A DNA stretch of 64,000 bases from Candidatus Vecturithrix granuli (GCA_000739535.1 DF820463.1:763899-827898), one strand, 5' to 3'; counted from the first letter of the stretch, positions 7,627 through 17,150 are shown. Notes: a model not told the origin generated them from the letters alone. Numbers and translations are program-made.

Positions 7627-10137
7627 CTATTGCCCGCCGCGCACCGGCCACAGAAGCTGCGTGCCCGCCCACTTAATCGTAACTTCTATGTTGCCGTTGT
7701 GTATCCCGACCAGATAGGTAGATGATGTATTAAAGTAGGCGGGATCGGCGGTGGTACTCGTCCAGTAGTAGTCCGTAAGAGTGGATACATTGGTGAAAGG
7801 GTGACCGGCAGGCAACGCCGGATTGCTCTGCGTCGCATCAATCAAGCTGTGCTGTTCATTCACATTCGGCAGCCGCCACTCCCCGGTGTGGGAACCGTCG
7901 ATCAGACCGCATGTTCCGGATGCCAGCGTATTCGCCGCACTCAATGCCGCCGCCCATGACTGATAACTGAAGCAATTGGCATTTTTCAGCCAGATCAGCC
8001 CTGTCACGGTGTCTATGACTGTACCATCCCCATTGTCCGTGAATCGCGCCCCTGTCCACGTTGGCGTGTTATAGGCTCCCTCCGTCGGCATCAACGCAGG
8101 CTCGATCCCCATTTGATACTCCCCATCCTGGCCGGTACCATCGCATGAAACCAGGTTCCTTTCAGCATCCCAACATTGGGTTTGACCGGTCTTGTTGATA
8201 ATCGGGGGTTGCCTGAGAGTGCCTTGGATGCCGAAAATGGTTACCCCGAGCCTGATGTTGCTGGCCACCAGATTCGGATCCCCCGCCACTGTCCCCGATC
8301 CGTTATGATACCCTACAGGAATGGTCTGTGCGGTTGTGCCGGGCGTGATCGTGACTGCGCCGCGATTCGGCATGGCGCCGCTCGAACTTCCGCTGCTATT
8401 CGAATACGTCTTGCCGGTCAGGACATCACCGTCAGTCGCGTTGCCGCTCGCTTGAATAGATGTCCCGATCACGCCGAAGATGGTCACGCCCTGTTTGATG
8501 TTCGCCGCCGTCAGGTTCGCATCCGCCGCGGTCGCCGTGTTCGCCCCGCTATACAAGCCATTGGGAATTGTGAACGACAACGCGCCGTTTGCGCCAGTCA
8601 CATTACTGCCCGCCGGCACGCTGCCTGTGATTTGGACGCCATTCACGAACGCGGTCTTACCTGTCAACAGGTCGGCCGCGGTTGTGGGCGTCGCGGTCGT
8701 GGTATCCACCACTTCGGTTTTCCCGGCGACGCCAAAAATCGTCACGCCGCTTCTGATATTCCCTGTCGTCAAATCCGCATCATTGGCGGTTGCAGTTTTG
8801 GAACCTGCATACAGCCCGTCGGGAATGATAAACGTTTTTACCCCCTCTGCGCCGGAGACATTACTGCCCGCCGGCACGTTCCCGATGATTTGGGTGCCAT
8901 TCACGAACGCGGTCTTGCCCGTCAGCAGGTCGGCCGCGGTCGCCGTTGCGCCACTGGTAAACGTGCCCGCGACGCCGAACAGCGTCACGCCGCTTTTGAT
9001 ATTCTCCACTGTCAGGTTCGTATCCGCCGCGGTCGCGGTTTTCCCGGCATAGTAGCCATCGGGCAGGCTGACGGTCAACAGCCCGTTCCCGCCGGTCACG
9101 TTCGGGCGTTCCGGCATCGCGCCGGTTCGAATGCCCCACGGCGATGTGCTGAAAAACCGCTTGCCGCTGCGCACGTTCGCCGCCGTCACCGTGATCAGAT
9201 CGAACCGTGCTTTGAGCGCCGCATAGATGTGTTGAATTGTTTTCATGGCGCCGGCCGCCGGCCCGGTCGCGGGTTCCTGAAACGCTTGCGCCGCGCCCGG
9301 GGTCGCGCCCGTCGTCAGATAGTCATACAGTTCTTGCAGCGTGAGCATGTGACCGGCCTCCGTGGTCGGCGCGCCCGGCGCATCGAAACTGGACGGCGGC
9401 AGCGGAGGGAACAGGATCGCAAGATCATCAATTTCCGCCGCCGACAAGACTCGGCGATACACGCGGACCGCGTCAATCACCCCGGAAAAAGGATAGGTCC
9501 CGTCGGAACGCCGCCCAATCTGGAATGGCGTCGTATCGGACGTTAAATCCGCTCCGCCCGTGATATTCGTTTTGCTGCCGACCAGCGCGCCATTGACATA
9601 CACAAACGCCGCGCTGCCATCGTAGGTGGCCGCCACGTGATTCCACCCCACGCTGAGCGCGTTGGCGGCATCCACTATGGTCGCGGACCCGGCCGGGATA
9701 AAGCGCAAGCCATTCACGCCGGCCCCGCCGCCGGTGTGCAGTTCCAGATGCTCCACCCCCTTGGCCGTGAGAAAGTGCACGCTCGCGGTGTTTACCCCAT
9801 TCCATTGCACCCACAAACTGATGGTAAAACTATTCGTTCTGAGCGACGTCGCATCAGCGACTGTGATGACATCATCGATCCCATCGAACTGCGCGGCTGT
9901 GCCATCTTTCCCCGCCACGCCCAACGTCGGACACCCCGGGCTGGTACACGCGCCGGGATTGTTATTGCCCGACGCATCGCTGAACGTGGTTGCGCCGGCC
10001 GCTTCATTTAGCGGCAAATAGAGCACCAAATCGGGGTCTTCCGCGGCCGCCAACCCCGCCGCCAGCGTCACCGCCAGCACCCAGCCGACAAACATGCACT
10101 TCCCAAACATTTTGATCATGACATTCCATTGCTGCAT
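7627..10137 (-). CDS. Large secreted protein: LamG-like domain, four approximately 75-residue repeats, DUF1566 domain
   Basis: Start ATG 10137 has AGGAGA upstream. A signal peptide (cleavage near AAA-EDPDL, about residue 33) precedes a LamG/concanavalin-like domain (about 35-240) with FDGIDDVITV and the typical WNHVAATYDG. After a linker (about 250-330) come about four repeats (330-650) containing LLTGKTAFVNG, PAGSNVxGANG, IPDGLYAG and NIxxGVTIFGVAG. A DUF1566 domain (about 700-836) with DNGDGTVIDTVTGLIWLK and EWRLPNVNE ends the protein. It is probably exported and binds carbohydrate or another surface ligand. The repeats are very GC-rich and produce a long spurious frame on the other strand at 8176-9546. 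Confidence 0.85.
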   Translation of the reverse strand: MQQWNVMIKMFGKCMFVGWVLAVTLAAGLAAAEDPDLVLYLPLNEAAGATTFSDASGNNNPGACTSPGCPTLGVAGKDGTAAQFDGIDDVITVADATSLRTNSFTISLWVQWNGVNTASVHFLTAKGVEHLELHTGGGAGVNGLRFIPAGSATIVDAANALSVGWNHVAATYDGSAAFVYVNGALVGSKTNITGGADLTSDTTPFQIGRRSDGTYPFSGVIDAVRVYRRVLSAAEIDDLAILFPPLPPSSFDAPGAPTTEAGHMLTLQELYDYLTTGATPGAAQAFQEPATGPAAGAMKTIQHIYAALKARFDLITVTAANVRSGKRFFSTSPWGIRTGAMPERPNVTGGNGLLTVSLPDGYYAGKTATAADTNLTVENIKSGVTLFGVAGTFTSGATATAADLLTGKTAFVNGTQIIGNVPAGSNVSGAEGVKTFIIPDGLYAGSKTATANDADLTTGNIRSGVTIFGVAGKTEVVDTTTATPTTAADLLTGKTAFVNGVQITGSVPAGSNVTGANGALSFTIPNGLYSGANTATAADANLTAANIKQGVTIFGVIGTSIQASGNATDGDVLTGKTYSNSSGSSSGAMPNRGAVTITPGTTAQTIPVGYHNGSGTVAGDPNLVASNIRLGVTIFGIQGTLRQPPIINKTGQTQCWDAERNLVSCDGTGQDGEYQMGIEPALMPTEGAYNTPTWTGARFTDNGDGTVIDTVTGLIWLKNANCFSYQSWAAALSAANTLASGTCGLIDGSHTGEWRLPNVNEQHSLIDATQSNPALPAGHPFTNVSTLTDYYWTSTTADPAYFNTSSTYLVGIHNGNIEVTIKWAGTQLLWPVRGGQ

Positions 10138-10240
10138 AATTTTTTCTCCTTGTGTTTGCGTCCTCCGGCATCATGCGCGGACGGCGTCATGCGTCGGAAG
10201 AATACCCAGGCCTTCGTGAGCGTGATGGTAAGTACCTGGG

Positions 10241-10346
10241 CAAAATTATCTGCGCATTTTACCACGAAGACACAAAGACACGAAGTTGTTCTTCAGGCTG
10301 TTCTTCGTGTCTTCGTGTCTTCGTGGTAAAATAAAAATAATTTTGT
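10241..10346. repeat. Octad-repeat palindrome between divergent genes
   Basis: Arms 10256-10285 and 10303-10332 (30 bp, one mismatch) are built from the 8-bp word CACGAAGA or CACAAAGA in three copies. The pairing extends outward to CAAAATTAT (from about 10240) and ATAATTTTG. A smaller hairpin with CCCAGG and CCTGGG lies at about 10205-10240. The remaining intergenic DNA up to 10610 is AT-rich and presumably carries the promoter of the kinase gene, but no confident -35/-10 pair was found. Confidence 0.85.
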
Positions 10347-10610
10347 CTGATTACTTATGACAATGCAACTCGGCATTTGGAAAAATTAACACGGCATCCT
10401 GCTATTGATCTGTATGTTCCCACCTCCCCGGCAATGAATCTCTGCCCAAATTGTCAAGAGCATTTTTTATGAGGATTTCGTATTTTTTTTCAGATTTTTA
10501 TGTGATTGCGCAGATTTTTTTGAGAAATCTTATTGACTCCTTTTCCATGATAGAATCAGATGGAAAGGCTATTTTCTGAAAAATGAAAAAAAGGGGGAGG
10601 GAACACAGGT

Positions 10611-13600
10611 ATGCGCGTTTCGATTCGCACAAAATTGCTGGTGATCTGTATCGCCTTAGTGCTGTTGACAACCACAGGCATCTCGATTACCTATTACGTG
10701 CTGACCCGGCAGGATAAGCAGCGCGCCTCGCGCCAGCAGATTCAAATTGCCTTCAATATTATCCTCAATGATATTACGAAACGGATCAACACCTACACCG
10801 TGAGCGTGCGCCAGTTTTTACAAGAAAACGTGACCCTGCTCTGGGCCACTTACACCTATAGCCTGGATGACAGCGAAGAAGGCACGATTAAATTTTTGTT
10901 TGATCATTTTGCCGACGTGTCTGCGGAACTCAAACAGTTCGGACGGGTCGCCCTGGCAGATCGGGTGATGCTGTATGGCGCGAATAAGCGGCTGTTGGTG
11001 GTATATCAGCGCCTCAATGGTTATGAAACCAGGGGAGGTTACCTGGTTTCAGCCGCGGAAGGCAATAGATATCTTCCAATGGATAATCTTTCCGTGCAGG
11101 CCGAAATTACCTTTAGACGCAATAATTTAGCCATTCATGCCCAAAATACTGAATTACCGGATACGCCGTTTCCGCAGGGCGTCAGCGCTGTGTATGCCGG
11201 CGATGTTCCGGATGTGATTTCTGTCGGCCTGTTCCGGCTGCACCAGCAACTGGGCATCCGCGTAGTTGCCCCGATCTATCGCCGCGATCAGGTGCTGGGA
11301 ATTCTGGTTGGCGAAACTTTTTTTACCCAGGACATGATCGAAGAATATGCGTCGCTGAGCAAAACAGCCATCAACTTCTTTTCCGGCAATACGTTAAGTA
11401 TCGGTACCCTGGCGGTCCAATCCGAATTGACTCTGCTTGCCTCGGAACAGGAAATTCGCTGTCAGGATATGCTCAAAACCCGTCAAAGCATCGGCCTCAC
11501 GGCTATTCCTATCACCTTAGAAGATCAGAAATATTATCAGGGGCAGTGTACGCTCAACAATGGACGCGAAACTCTTGGCGCAATTACCGTGAACCTTTCT
11601 CAAGAAATCGAGCAGCAGGAAATTGCCAAAATTGTCAAAGCGGTGTCCACAATTTCAGGGGTTGGCATTCTCATCTGCGTGGTGCTTGTTTCCGGCGTTC
11701 TGGTGCCAAGATTTACCGGGCCGATCATCACTTTAACGAACGCAGCTCTGCGCATGGCGCAAGGAGATTTGAACCAGAAGATTGACACCAGCGGTCAGGA
11801 TGAATTAGGCACGCTCGCCAGGAGCTTTGCCCACATGCGCGACGAAATTCAGCAGAAAATTGAGGAACTGCAGCTTATGAACACCGAGCTTGATCAACGG
11901 GTCGAAGAACGGACAGCCGAAGTGGTGCGCCAGAAGTATATTTTAGACACTTTTATGGAAACCGTGCCGGATCGCATTTACTTTAAAGACTGCCAGGGGC
12001 GCATTACCAGGGCAAACAAAGCTCATGCCAGCCGCATGGGAGTCCAGGATCCCTTACAAGAAATCGGGAAAACCGATTTTGATTTTTTCCCCCATGAGGA
12101 TGCGCAGCGGCGCTATGAACAAGAACAGGAGATTCTGCGCACGGGGATGCCGTTGATCGGCATGGAAGAACAACGCAAATGGCCTGACGGACATGAAGAA
12201 TGGTCACTTGTCACCAAGATGCCGCTGCGCAATGAGCATGGAGAGATTATTGGAACGTTTGGCGTCTCGCGTGACATTACGGAGTTGAAGCACACAGAAG
12301 ACGCGCTGCGCCATGCCAAGAACGCAGCTGAAGCGGCGAACCGCGCCAAAAGTGAATTTCTCGCGAATATGAGTCACGAACTGCGTACTCCGCTCAATGT
12401 GATCCTGGGGCTGACGCAGATTATGACGCGCAATCCGCAAATTTTACAAGAAGAACGGGAAAATCTCGATATCATTCATCACAGCGGCGAACATTTGCTC
12501 ATGCTCATTAATAACGTGCTGGATCTGTCGAAGATTGAAGCGGGGCGTATCCCGATCAATGAGCAAGGGATTGATTTGTTTCGCCTGCTCGATGAATTGA
12601 AAGAGATGTTTGCGGTTAAGGCCGCTCCGAAACAGTTAGACCTGCTGTTTGACTATGCTGAGGATGTGCCGCAATATGTGCGCCTTGACGCCGGAAAATT
12701 GCGGCAGGTCTTGATTAATCTGCTCAATAATGCCGTAAAATTTACGGAAGCGGGCGGAGTGACGGTGAGAGTGAAGAAAGTATTCAGTAATCAGTATTCA
12801 GGAACCAGTAATCAGCATTCAATATCCAGTGAACAAGGTACGACTGATCACTGTTTACTGAATACTGAACACTGTTTACTGTCCTTTGAAATCGAAGATT
12901 CTGGGCCGGGCATTGCGCCTGAAGAGATGGCGATATTATTTGAAGCGTTCGCCCAGACCCAAACCGGTCGCAATGCGCAGGAGGGGACCGGGCTGGGACT
13001 GGCGATCAGTCAAAAATTCGTGCAATTGCTGGGTGGAACAATTGCGGTCGAGAGCGAATTACAGCATGGAACGACCTTTACCTTTACCATTCCGGTCACG
13101 CTTGCCAATGCGAGCGATGTCGTTTCATCGGCGGTCACGCAGCGTGTCATTGCTCTGCAACCCGATCAGCCGCGCTATCGGATTCTGGTGGTGGATGACA
13201 ATCCCCATAATCGCCGTTTGCTCGTCAAACTCCTTGTGCCCCTGGGTTTTGATGTGCGCGAAGCCGAAAACGGTCAGGATGGCATCCGACTGTGGACGGA
13301 ATTTGAGCCGCATCTCATCTGGATGGACCTCCGTATGCCAGGGATCGATGGTTATGAAGCTATCAGGAGAATTCGGAGTGAGGAATCAGGAATGAGGAAT
13401 GAAGAGAACGTTTCACTTCCAGATTCCAGAATCCAGAATCCTCATTGCATTATCATTGCCCTGACAGCAAGCAGTTTTGAGGATGAACGCGAACATGTAC
13501 TGGCCGCAGGCTGCGATGATTTTTTACGTAAACCCTTCCGGGAAACCGAAATTTTTGACTTGCTGCATACCTATCTCGGAATTTGCTATGTGTATGAAGA

Positions 13601-13847
13601 ACCGTTGCAATCAGTGGACAAAAAAACAGACCGAGCGATTGGAGACCTGCTGACGCCTGCGATCCTGGCGACCTTGCCTCCGGCTCTGTATGCTGACTTA
13701 CAGCAGGCGGTGAATGTTACAGATCCGGGCATGGTGCACCAGCTTCTCTCAAAAGTGCGTGAGCATGATTCTGATCTGGCCGATGCTCTGCACCAATTAG
13801 TGCAGGAGTTTCGTTTTGATATTTTACAAACATTGTTTGAAGTTTAA
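10611..13847 (+). CDS. Hybrid histidine kinase with periplasmic sensor, HAMP, PAS, HisKA, HATPase and receiver
   Basis: Order: N-terminal membrane helix (about 7-29), periplasmic sensor (about 30-340), second helix (about 345-366), HAMP (about 367-420), coiled coil, PAS/PAC (about 440-565), HisKA with His589 in NMSHELRTPLN, HATPase (N-box LINLLNNAVKF, G-box GTGLGLAIS), receiver with Asp906 in LIWMDLRMP, and a helical tail. The start has GGGGGAGGG upstream. The sigma54 activator at 13969 follows and is the likely partner. Two palindromic repeats are embedded in frame: 12780-12881 (34 codons, ATPase domain) and 13374-13448 (25 codons, receiver). A short hairpin lies at 11025-11050. All phospho-transfer residues are kept, so the kinase may be functional. 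Confidence 0.9.
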   Translation: MRVSIRTKLLVICIALVLLTTTGISITYYVLTRQDKQRASRQQIQIAFNIILNDITKRINTYTVSVRQFLQENVTLLWATYTYSLDDSEEGTIKFLFDHFADVSAELKQFGRVALADRVMLYGANKRLLVVYQRLNGYETRGGYLVSAAEGNRYLPMDNLSVQAEITFRRNNLAIHAQNTELPDTPFPQGVSAVYAGDVPDVISVGLFRLHQQLGIRVVAPIYRRDQVLGILVGETFFTQDMIEEYASLSKTAINFFSGNTLSIGTLAVQSELTLLASEQEIRCQDMLKTRQSIGLTAIPITLEDQKYYQGQCTLNNGRETLGAITVNLSQEIEQQEIAKIVKAVSTISGVGILICVVLVSGVLVPRFTGPIITLTNAALRMAQGDLNQKIDTSGQDELGTLARSFAHMRDEIQQKIEELQLMNTELDQRVEERTAEVVRQKYILDTFMETVPDRIYFKDCQGRITRANKAHASRMGVQDPLQEIGKTDFDFFPHEDAQRRYEQEQEILRTGMPLIGMEEQRKWPDGHEEWSLVTKMPLRNEHGEIIGTFGVSRDITELKHTEDALRHAKNAAEAANRAKSEFLANMSHELRTPLNVILGLTQIMTRNPQILQEERENLDIIHHSGEHLLMLINNVLDLSKIEAGRIPINEQGIDLFRLLDELKEMFAVKAAPKQLDLLFDYAEDVPQYVRLDAGKLRQVLINLLNNAVKFTEAGGVTVRVKKVFSNQYSGTSNQHSISSEQGTTDHCLLNTEHCLLSFEIEDSGPGIAPEEMAILFEAFAQTQTGRNAQEGTGLGLAISQKFVQLLGGTIAVESELQHGTTFTFTIPVTLANASDVVSSAVTQRVIALQPDQPRYRILVVDDNPHNRRLLVKLLVPLGFDVREAENGQDGIRLWTEFEPHLIWMDLRMPGIDGYEAIRRIRSEESGMRNEENVSLPDSRIQNPHCIIIALTASSFEDEREHVLAAGCDDFLRKPFRETEIFDLLHTYLGICYVYEEPLQSVDKKTDRAIGDLLTPAILATLPPALYADLQQAVNVTDPGMVHQLLSKVREHDSDLADALHQLVQEFRFDILQTLFEV
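11025..11050. repeat. Short hairpin inside the kinase sensor domain
   Basis: GAAACCAGG (11025-11033) and CCTGGTTTC (11042-11050) pair perfectly around an 8-base loop and encode residues within YETRGGYLVS. The same word forms the inner hairpin at 5918-5952, outside genes. Confidence 0.6.
12780..12881. repeat. In-frame heptad-repeat palindrome inside the ATPase domain
   Basis: The left half is a run of heptads of the form CAGTAAT / CAGTATT / CAGCATT. The right half is the complementary run CTGTTTA / CTGAATA / CTGAACA. Length is 102 bp, exactly 34 codons (residues 724-757), with no stop. It separates VTVRVKK from LSFEIEDSGPGI, which are close together in ordinary kinases. Confidence 0.85.
13374..13448. 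repeat. In-frame heptad-repeat palindrome inside the receiver domain
   Basis: Left heptads are GGAATCA / GGAATGA; right heptads are TTCCAGA / ATCCAGA. The 75 bp equal 25 codons and sit between YEAIRRI and IIIALTA, which are normally joined by a short loop with PIIALTA. The arms are about 70% complementary. Confidence 0.8.
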
Positions 13848-13852
13848 CAAGA

Positions 13853-13963
13853 GAACCTCACGCAAAGCCGCAAAGATCGCAAAGAAATGAGAAAACTAAG
13901 GGGTTGATAGAATGAGGTTGTCGCTATGATTTCCTGGCGTACTTTGCGGCTTTGCGTGAGAAC
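13853..13963. repeat. CGCAAAG-type palindrome between kinase and regulator genes
   Basis: The left arm, from 13853, contains CTCACGCAAAGCCGCAAAG. The right arm, about 13942-13963, contains CTTTGCGGCTTTGCGTGAG. The element fills the gap between the kinase stop (13847) and the regulator start (13969). The same word builds the palindrome at 59973-60049. Confidence 0.85.
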
Positions 13964-13968
13964 ACCAC

Positions 13969-15888
13969 ATGTCAAATATTCTTTTGGTTGATGATAATCC
14001 GCAAAATCTGGCGACGTTGACGCGTATTTTAACAGAGCATGGGTATCGCGTGCGCACGGCGATTAATGGGCAGGTTGCGCTGAAATCCGTGCAAAACATG
14101 GCGCCTGATCTCATTTTACTCGATATCAGGATGCCAGGTATGGATGGGTATGAGGTCTGCCGGGAAGTGAAAAAGGATACGGCGACGCAGGATATTCCGG
14201 TGCTCTTTTTAAGCGCGCTTGACGACCCGGTTGATAAGGTCAAAGCCTTTGACGCGGGCGGCGTGGATTACATTACCAAACCCTTTCAAACAGACGAGGT
14301 GGTGGCGCGGGTTGAAACCCATCTGACCCTGCGGATGATGCAGCAGCAGCTCCAAAGTCAAAATCAGGAGCTTGCCACCTATCGCGACCACTTACAAGAA
14401 CTGGTGAATGAACGCACGCAAGAACTCTCACAGACCAATACCCGCCTGCAAGATGAAATTACGGAACGTACCCGGATTGAACAAGTCTTACGAGTCAGCG
14501 AAAAACAATACCGCCTGTTAGCCGAGCATGTCAAAGATGGCATTGTGATCATCCAGCAGGGACGCATCGTCTTTGTCAATGCCGGGTTTGCCTTAATGGT
14601 TGGCCGACCAAAAGAACAATTATTACAACTGGAACCGAGCGCCCTGTTCCCGGAGGAAATGGAACAACGGGTGCAAAACTGGTTACATTCGGAAGAATCG
14701 GCAGCTTCCACCGCAGAATGGGAGGTCGAACTGCTCACTTCTGAGGAACAGTCGCTCTGGGTTGAAATGGAACAGAGCCATATCCTCTGGAATAGCCAAT
14801 CCGCGCTTTTGCTAACGGTCAGAGACATTCATCAAAGCAAATTGCGCGAAATTCGTCTGGAACAGGAACGCGCGCGACTCCATCAGGAAAATCTGACCTT
14901 TAAAACGACTCTGATGGAACGGTACCGTTTTGGCTCCCTGATCGGAAAAAGCCCGGCCATGCAACGGGTGTATGAACTGATCGTGAGCGCGGCAGCATCT
15001 GACGTGAATGTCCTGATCGTTGGGGAATCCGGCACCGGCAAAGAATTGATTGCCCGCACTCTCTACCAGGTCAGCTCTCGTAAATCGCGGTCGTTTGTGC
15101 CGGTCAATTGCGCTTCGATTCCCGATACCTTGTTTGAACGCGAATTTTTTGGACATCGGAAAGGCGCCTTTACCGGCGCGGATCGCGATAAACCCGGCTT
15201 CTTTGACCAGGCGCACCAGGGAGTGTTGTTTTTGGATGAAGTCACCGAATTAAGCCCCGGAATGCAGGCCAAACTACTGCGTGTACTTCAGGATGGTGAA
15301 TATCTTCCGCTCGGCAGCACGGTGGTGAAACAGGCCGATACTTTACTTGTCACCGCGACGAACAAAGACTGGCAGGAATTAATCGAACACGGCGGATTAC
15401 GCAAGGATTTCTTTTACCGGGTCTGCGTGCTTGAGATTCGCGTACCCCCGCTGCGCGAACGCAAAGAAGATATTCCCTTACTGGTCGATCATTTTTTGGA
15501 ACAATATCGCCGCAAACAGCAGCAGCGTCAGGAAGAATATGTTGAGATTCCCAATATTCTGCCCGGACATATTATGGAAGCCTTCTATGCCTATAACTGG
15601 CCGGGCAATGTCCGCGAACTCCAGAACGTGTTACAGCGCTATTTAGTCACTCAGCACCTTGATGGAAATCTGCCTCTGCTTGCAGAGATTCCTCCAAAGA
15701 GCCGCACTGTGATAGAGATTCCGATGAATCCGGCAGGACTTCCCTTGCCTGACGCGGTAAAAACCTATGAAAAGCAGGTGATTGTTGAGACCTTAGAAAA
15801 AAACCACTACCACAAAATTAATACGGCCAAAATGTTAGGAATTCCCCGAAGCACCCTGCATCGCAAAATCAAGGAATACCAGATCTGA
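13969..15888 (+). CDS. Sigma54-dependent response regulator (receiver, PAS, AAA+, Fis HTH)
   Basis: NtrC-type activator of 639 residues. The receiver has Asp52 in LILLDIRMP and Lys in YITKPF. A coiled coil (about 120-175) and a PAS domain (about 175-300) follow. The AAA+ domain has Walker A GESGTGKE at 352-359 and the sigma54-contact loop GAFTGA at 399-404. A Fis-like HTH (about 600-637, INTAKMLGIPRSTLHRKIK) ends the protein. It is likely phosphorylated by the kinase at 10611-13847 and then remodels sigma54 polymerase at target promoters. It is the intact counterpart of the broken gene at 147-1852. The start lies 6 bases after a palindrome, with no strong Shine-Dalgarno. Confidence 0.93.
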   Translation: MSNILLVDDNPQNLATLTRILTEHGYRVRTAINGQVALKSVQNMAPDLILLDIRMPGMDGYEVCREVKKDTATQDIPVLFLSALDDPVDKVKAFDAGGVDYITKPFQTDEVVARVETHLTLRMMQQQLQSQNQELATYRDHLQELVNERTQELSQTNTRLQDEITERTRIEQVLRVSEKQYRLLAEHVKDGIVIIQQGRIVFVNAGFALMVGRPKEQLLQLEPSALFPEEMEQRVQNWLHSEESAASTAEWEVELLTSEEQSLWVEMEQSHILWNSQSALLLTVRDIHQSKLREIRLEQERARLHQENLTFKTTLMERYRFGSLIGKSPAMQRVYELIVSAAASDVNVLIVGESGTGKELIARTLYQVSSRKSRSFVPVNCASIPDTLFEREFFGHRKGAFTGADRDKPGFFDQAHQGVLFLDEVTELSPGMQAKLLRVLQDGEYLPLGSTVVKQADTLLVTATNKDWQELIEHGGLRKDFFYRVCVLEIRVPPLRERKEDIPLLVDHFLEQYRRKQQQRQEEYVEIPNILPGHIMEAFYAYNWPGNVRELQNVLQRYLVTQHLDGNLPLLAEIPPKSRTVIEIPMNPAGLPLPDAVKTYEKQVIVETLEKNHYHKINTAKMLGIPRSTLHRKIKEYQI

Positions 15889-15924
15889 TACACATGATTG
15901 GCATTGATTTTGCACGAACAATTT

Positions 15925-16004
15925 CCGGAGTGCGAAAGTTCTACTTTCGCGCGTGTTCATGGGCGAAAGTAAATACGCGCGAAAGTAGAACTTTTGCACT
16001 CCGG
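15925..16004. repeat. Palindrome with CCGGAGTGC ends
   Basis: 30-bp arms (15925-15954, 15975-16004) with one mismatch and a 20-base loop. Each arm contains GAAAGTTCTACTTTC, itself self-complementary. The outer GGAGTGC end is shared with the elements at 7464 and 50796. Confidence 0.9.
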
Positions 16005-16203
16005 CGCAGAATTATTTACAGCAACAAAAAACTTGACATGACTTCATTTTCTTGAGTCAAGAAGTATGCGTAGGTATAGCATAAGGTTATTTTCTGTTTA
16101 CTCAATCAACCATGAAAATTCCCATTCCGTTGCGAATCGTGAGGAAGAAGGTGAGATCGCATCGCCAGCACGGAAGGGAAGATTCTTTTCAGGAGGTGTC
16201 AGT

Positions 16204-17133
16204 ATGACTCGATATCGTGTTTTGATGTGGATAAGTATGTGTGTGCTCCTGCTTAACCTGATCCCTATCGTGACTGCGGCCGCAGATTGGACAGCCATGC
16301 AAAGCGATACGCAGAATACGCTTTATGCTGTGTGGGGAAGTTCCGTGACGGATGTGTTTGCCGTGGGAACGAATGGCACGATTTTGCACTACGATGGAAG
16401 TCAGTGGACAGCGATGGAGAGCGGCACGCAGAGTATTCTGCTTGGCGTGTGGGGACTTTCCGGCACAGATGTGTTTGTCATGGGCGAGGATGGCGTGCTT
16501 CTTCATTATGACGGCAATGCCTGGACGACCATGGACAGTGGTACGGAGTTTTCGCTCACGACTATGTGGGGGAACTCCGGTAATGAAATATTTGCTGTGG
16601 GTGACTGGGGCGCAATTGTGCGCTATGATGGGAGCACGTGGACAGAAATGCAAGGCGCCTGGGGTCATCCTCTTTATGGGGTGTGGGGCAGTTCTGGCAG
16701 CGATGTGTTTGCGGTAGGCAAGAATGGTGCAATTGAGCATTATGATGGGAATGCGTGGACTTCGATGGTCGGAGGATTAAATCAATTTGGCGGGACAGGA
16801 AACCAAATGAATGGCGTGTGGGGAACTGCCGCCGATGATGTCTATGCCTCGGATGTGTATGGCACAGTGCTGCGCTATGATGGCAGCAATTGGAGAGTGA
16901 TTACCGGCGCAGTGATTAAAGGCGGCACGATCAATCAACTCAACGGAGTTTGGTGGCTCTCTGCAAATGACATGTTCGCTGTAGGCCAAAAAGGTGCGAT
17001 TTTTCACCATGATGGGAGTGCATGGACAGCGATGGACAGCGGCACGGAAACTCACCTTTTTGGGGTGTGGGGAGATTCCAATGAGGTATTTGCCGTGGGT
17101 GAAAAGGGCACGATTCTCCATTATGCGAAGTAA
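16204..17133 (+). CDS. Secreted seven-bladed beta-propeller repeat protein
   Basis: Start ATG 16204 follows AGGAGGT at ideal spacing. The in-frame start 16066 is rejected because it precedes the ribosome site and delays the signal peptide. Signal peptide: MTRYRVLMWISMCVLLLNLI, cleavage near TAAA-DWTAM. The mature part is seven repeats of about 40 residues (VWGSSGSDVFAVG, NGTILHYDGS, WTAMESGT). The N-terminal WTAM strand and the last partial repeat would close the propeller. The paralogue at 17592-18509 is nearly colinear. The family is common in secretomes of environmental bacteria and its ligand is unknown. Confidence 0.85.
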   Translation: MTRYRVLMWISMCVLLLNLIPIVTAAADWTAMQSDTQNTLYAVWGSSVTDVFAVGTNGTILHYDGSQWTAMESGTQSILLGVWGLSGTDVFVMGEDGVLLHYDGNAWTTMDSGTEFSLTTMWGNSGNEIFAVGDWGAIVRYDGSTWTEMQGAWGHPLYGVWGSSGSDVFAVGKNGAIEHYDGNAWTSMVGGLNQFGGTGNQMNGVWGTAADDVYASDVYGTVLRYDGSNWRVITGAVIKGGTINQLNGVWWLSANDMFAVGQKGAIFHHDGSAWTAMDSGTETHLFGVWGDSNEVFAVGEKGTILHYAK

Positions 17134-17150
17134 ATATCCTTTGGTTTCAA

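Noticed and set aside
8176-9546. 456-residue open frame on the plus strand
   Set aside because: It is antisense to the GC-rich repeat gene at 7627-10137, has an Arg/His/Cys-rich composition, no signal or known domain, and mirrors the repeats on the other strand.
12780-12881. CRISPR-like array
   Set aside because: The units are 7 bp without spacers, they form complementary arms, and no cas genes are in the window.
16066-16203. N-terminal extension of the first propeller protein
   Set aside because: AGGAGGT before ATG 16204 and the signal peptide directly after it define the start.
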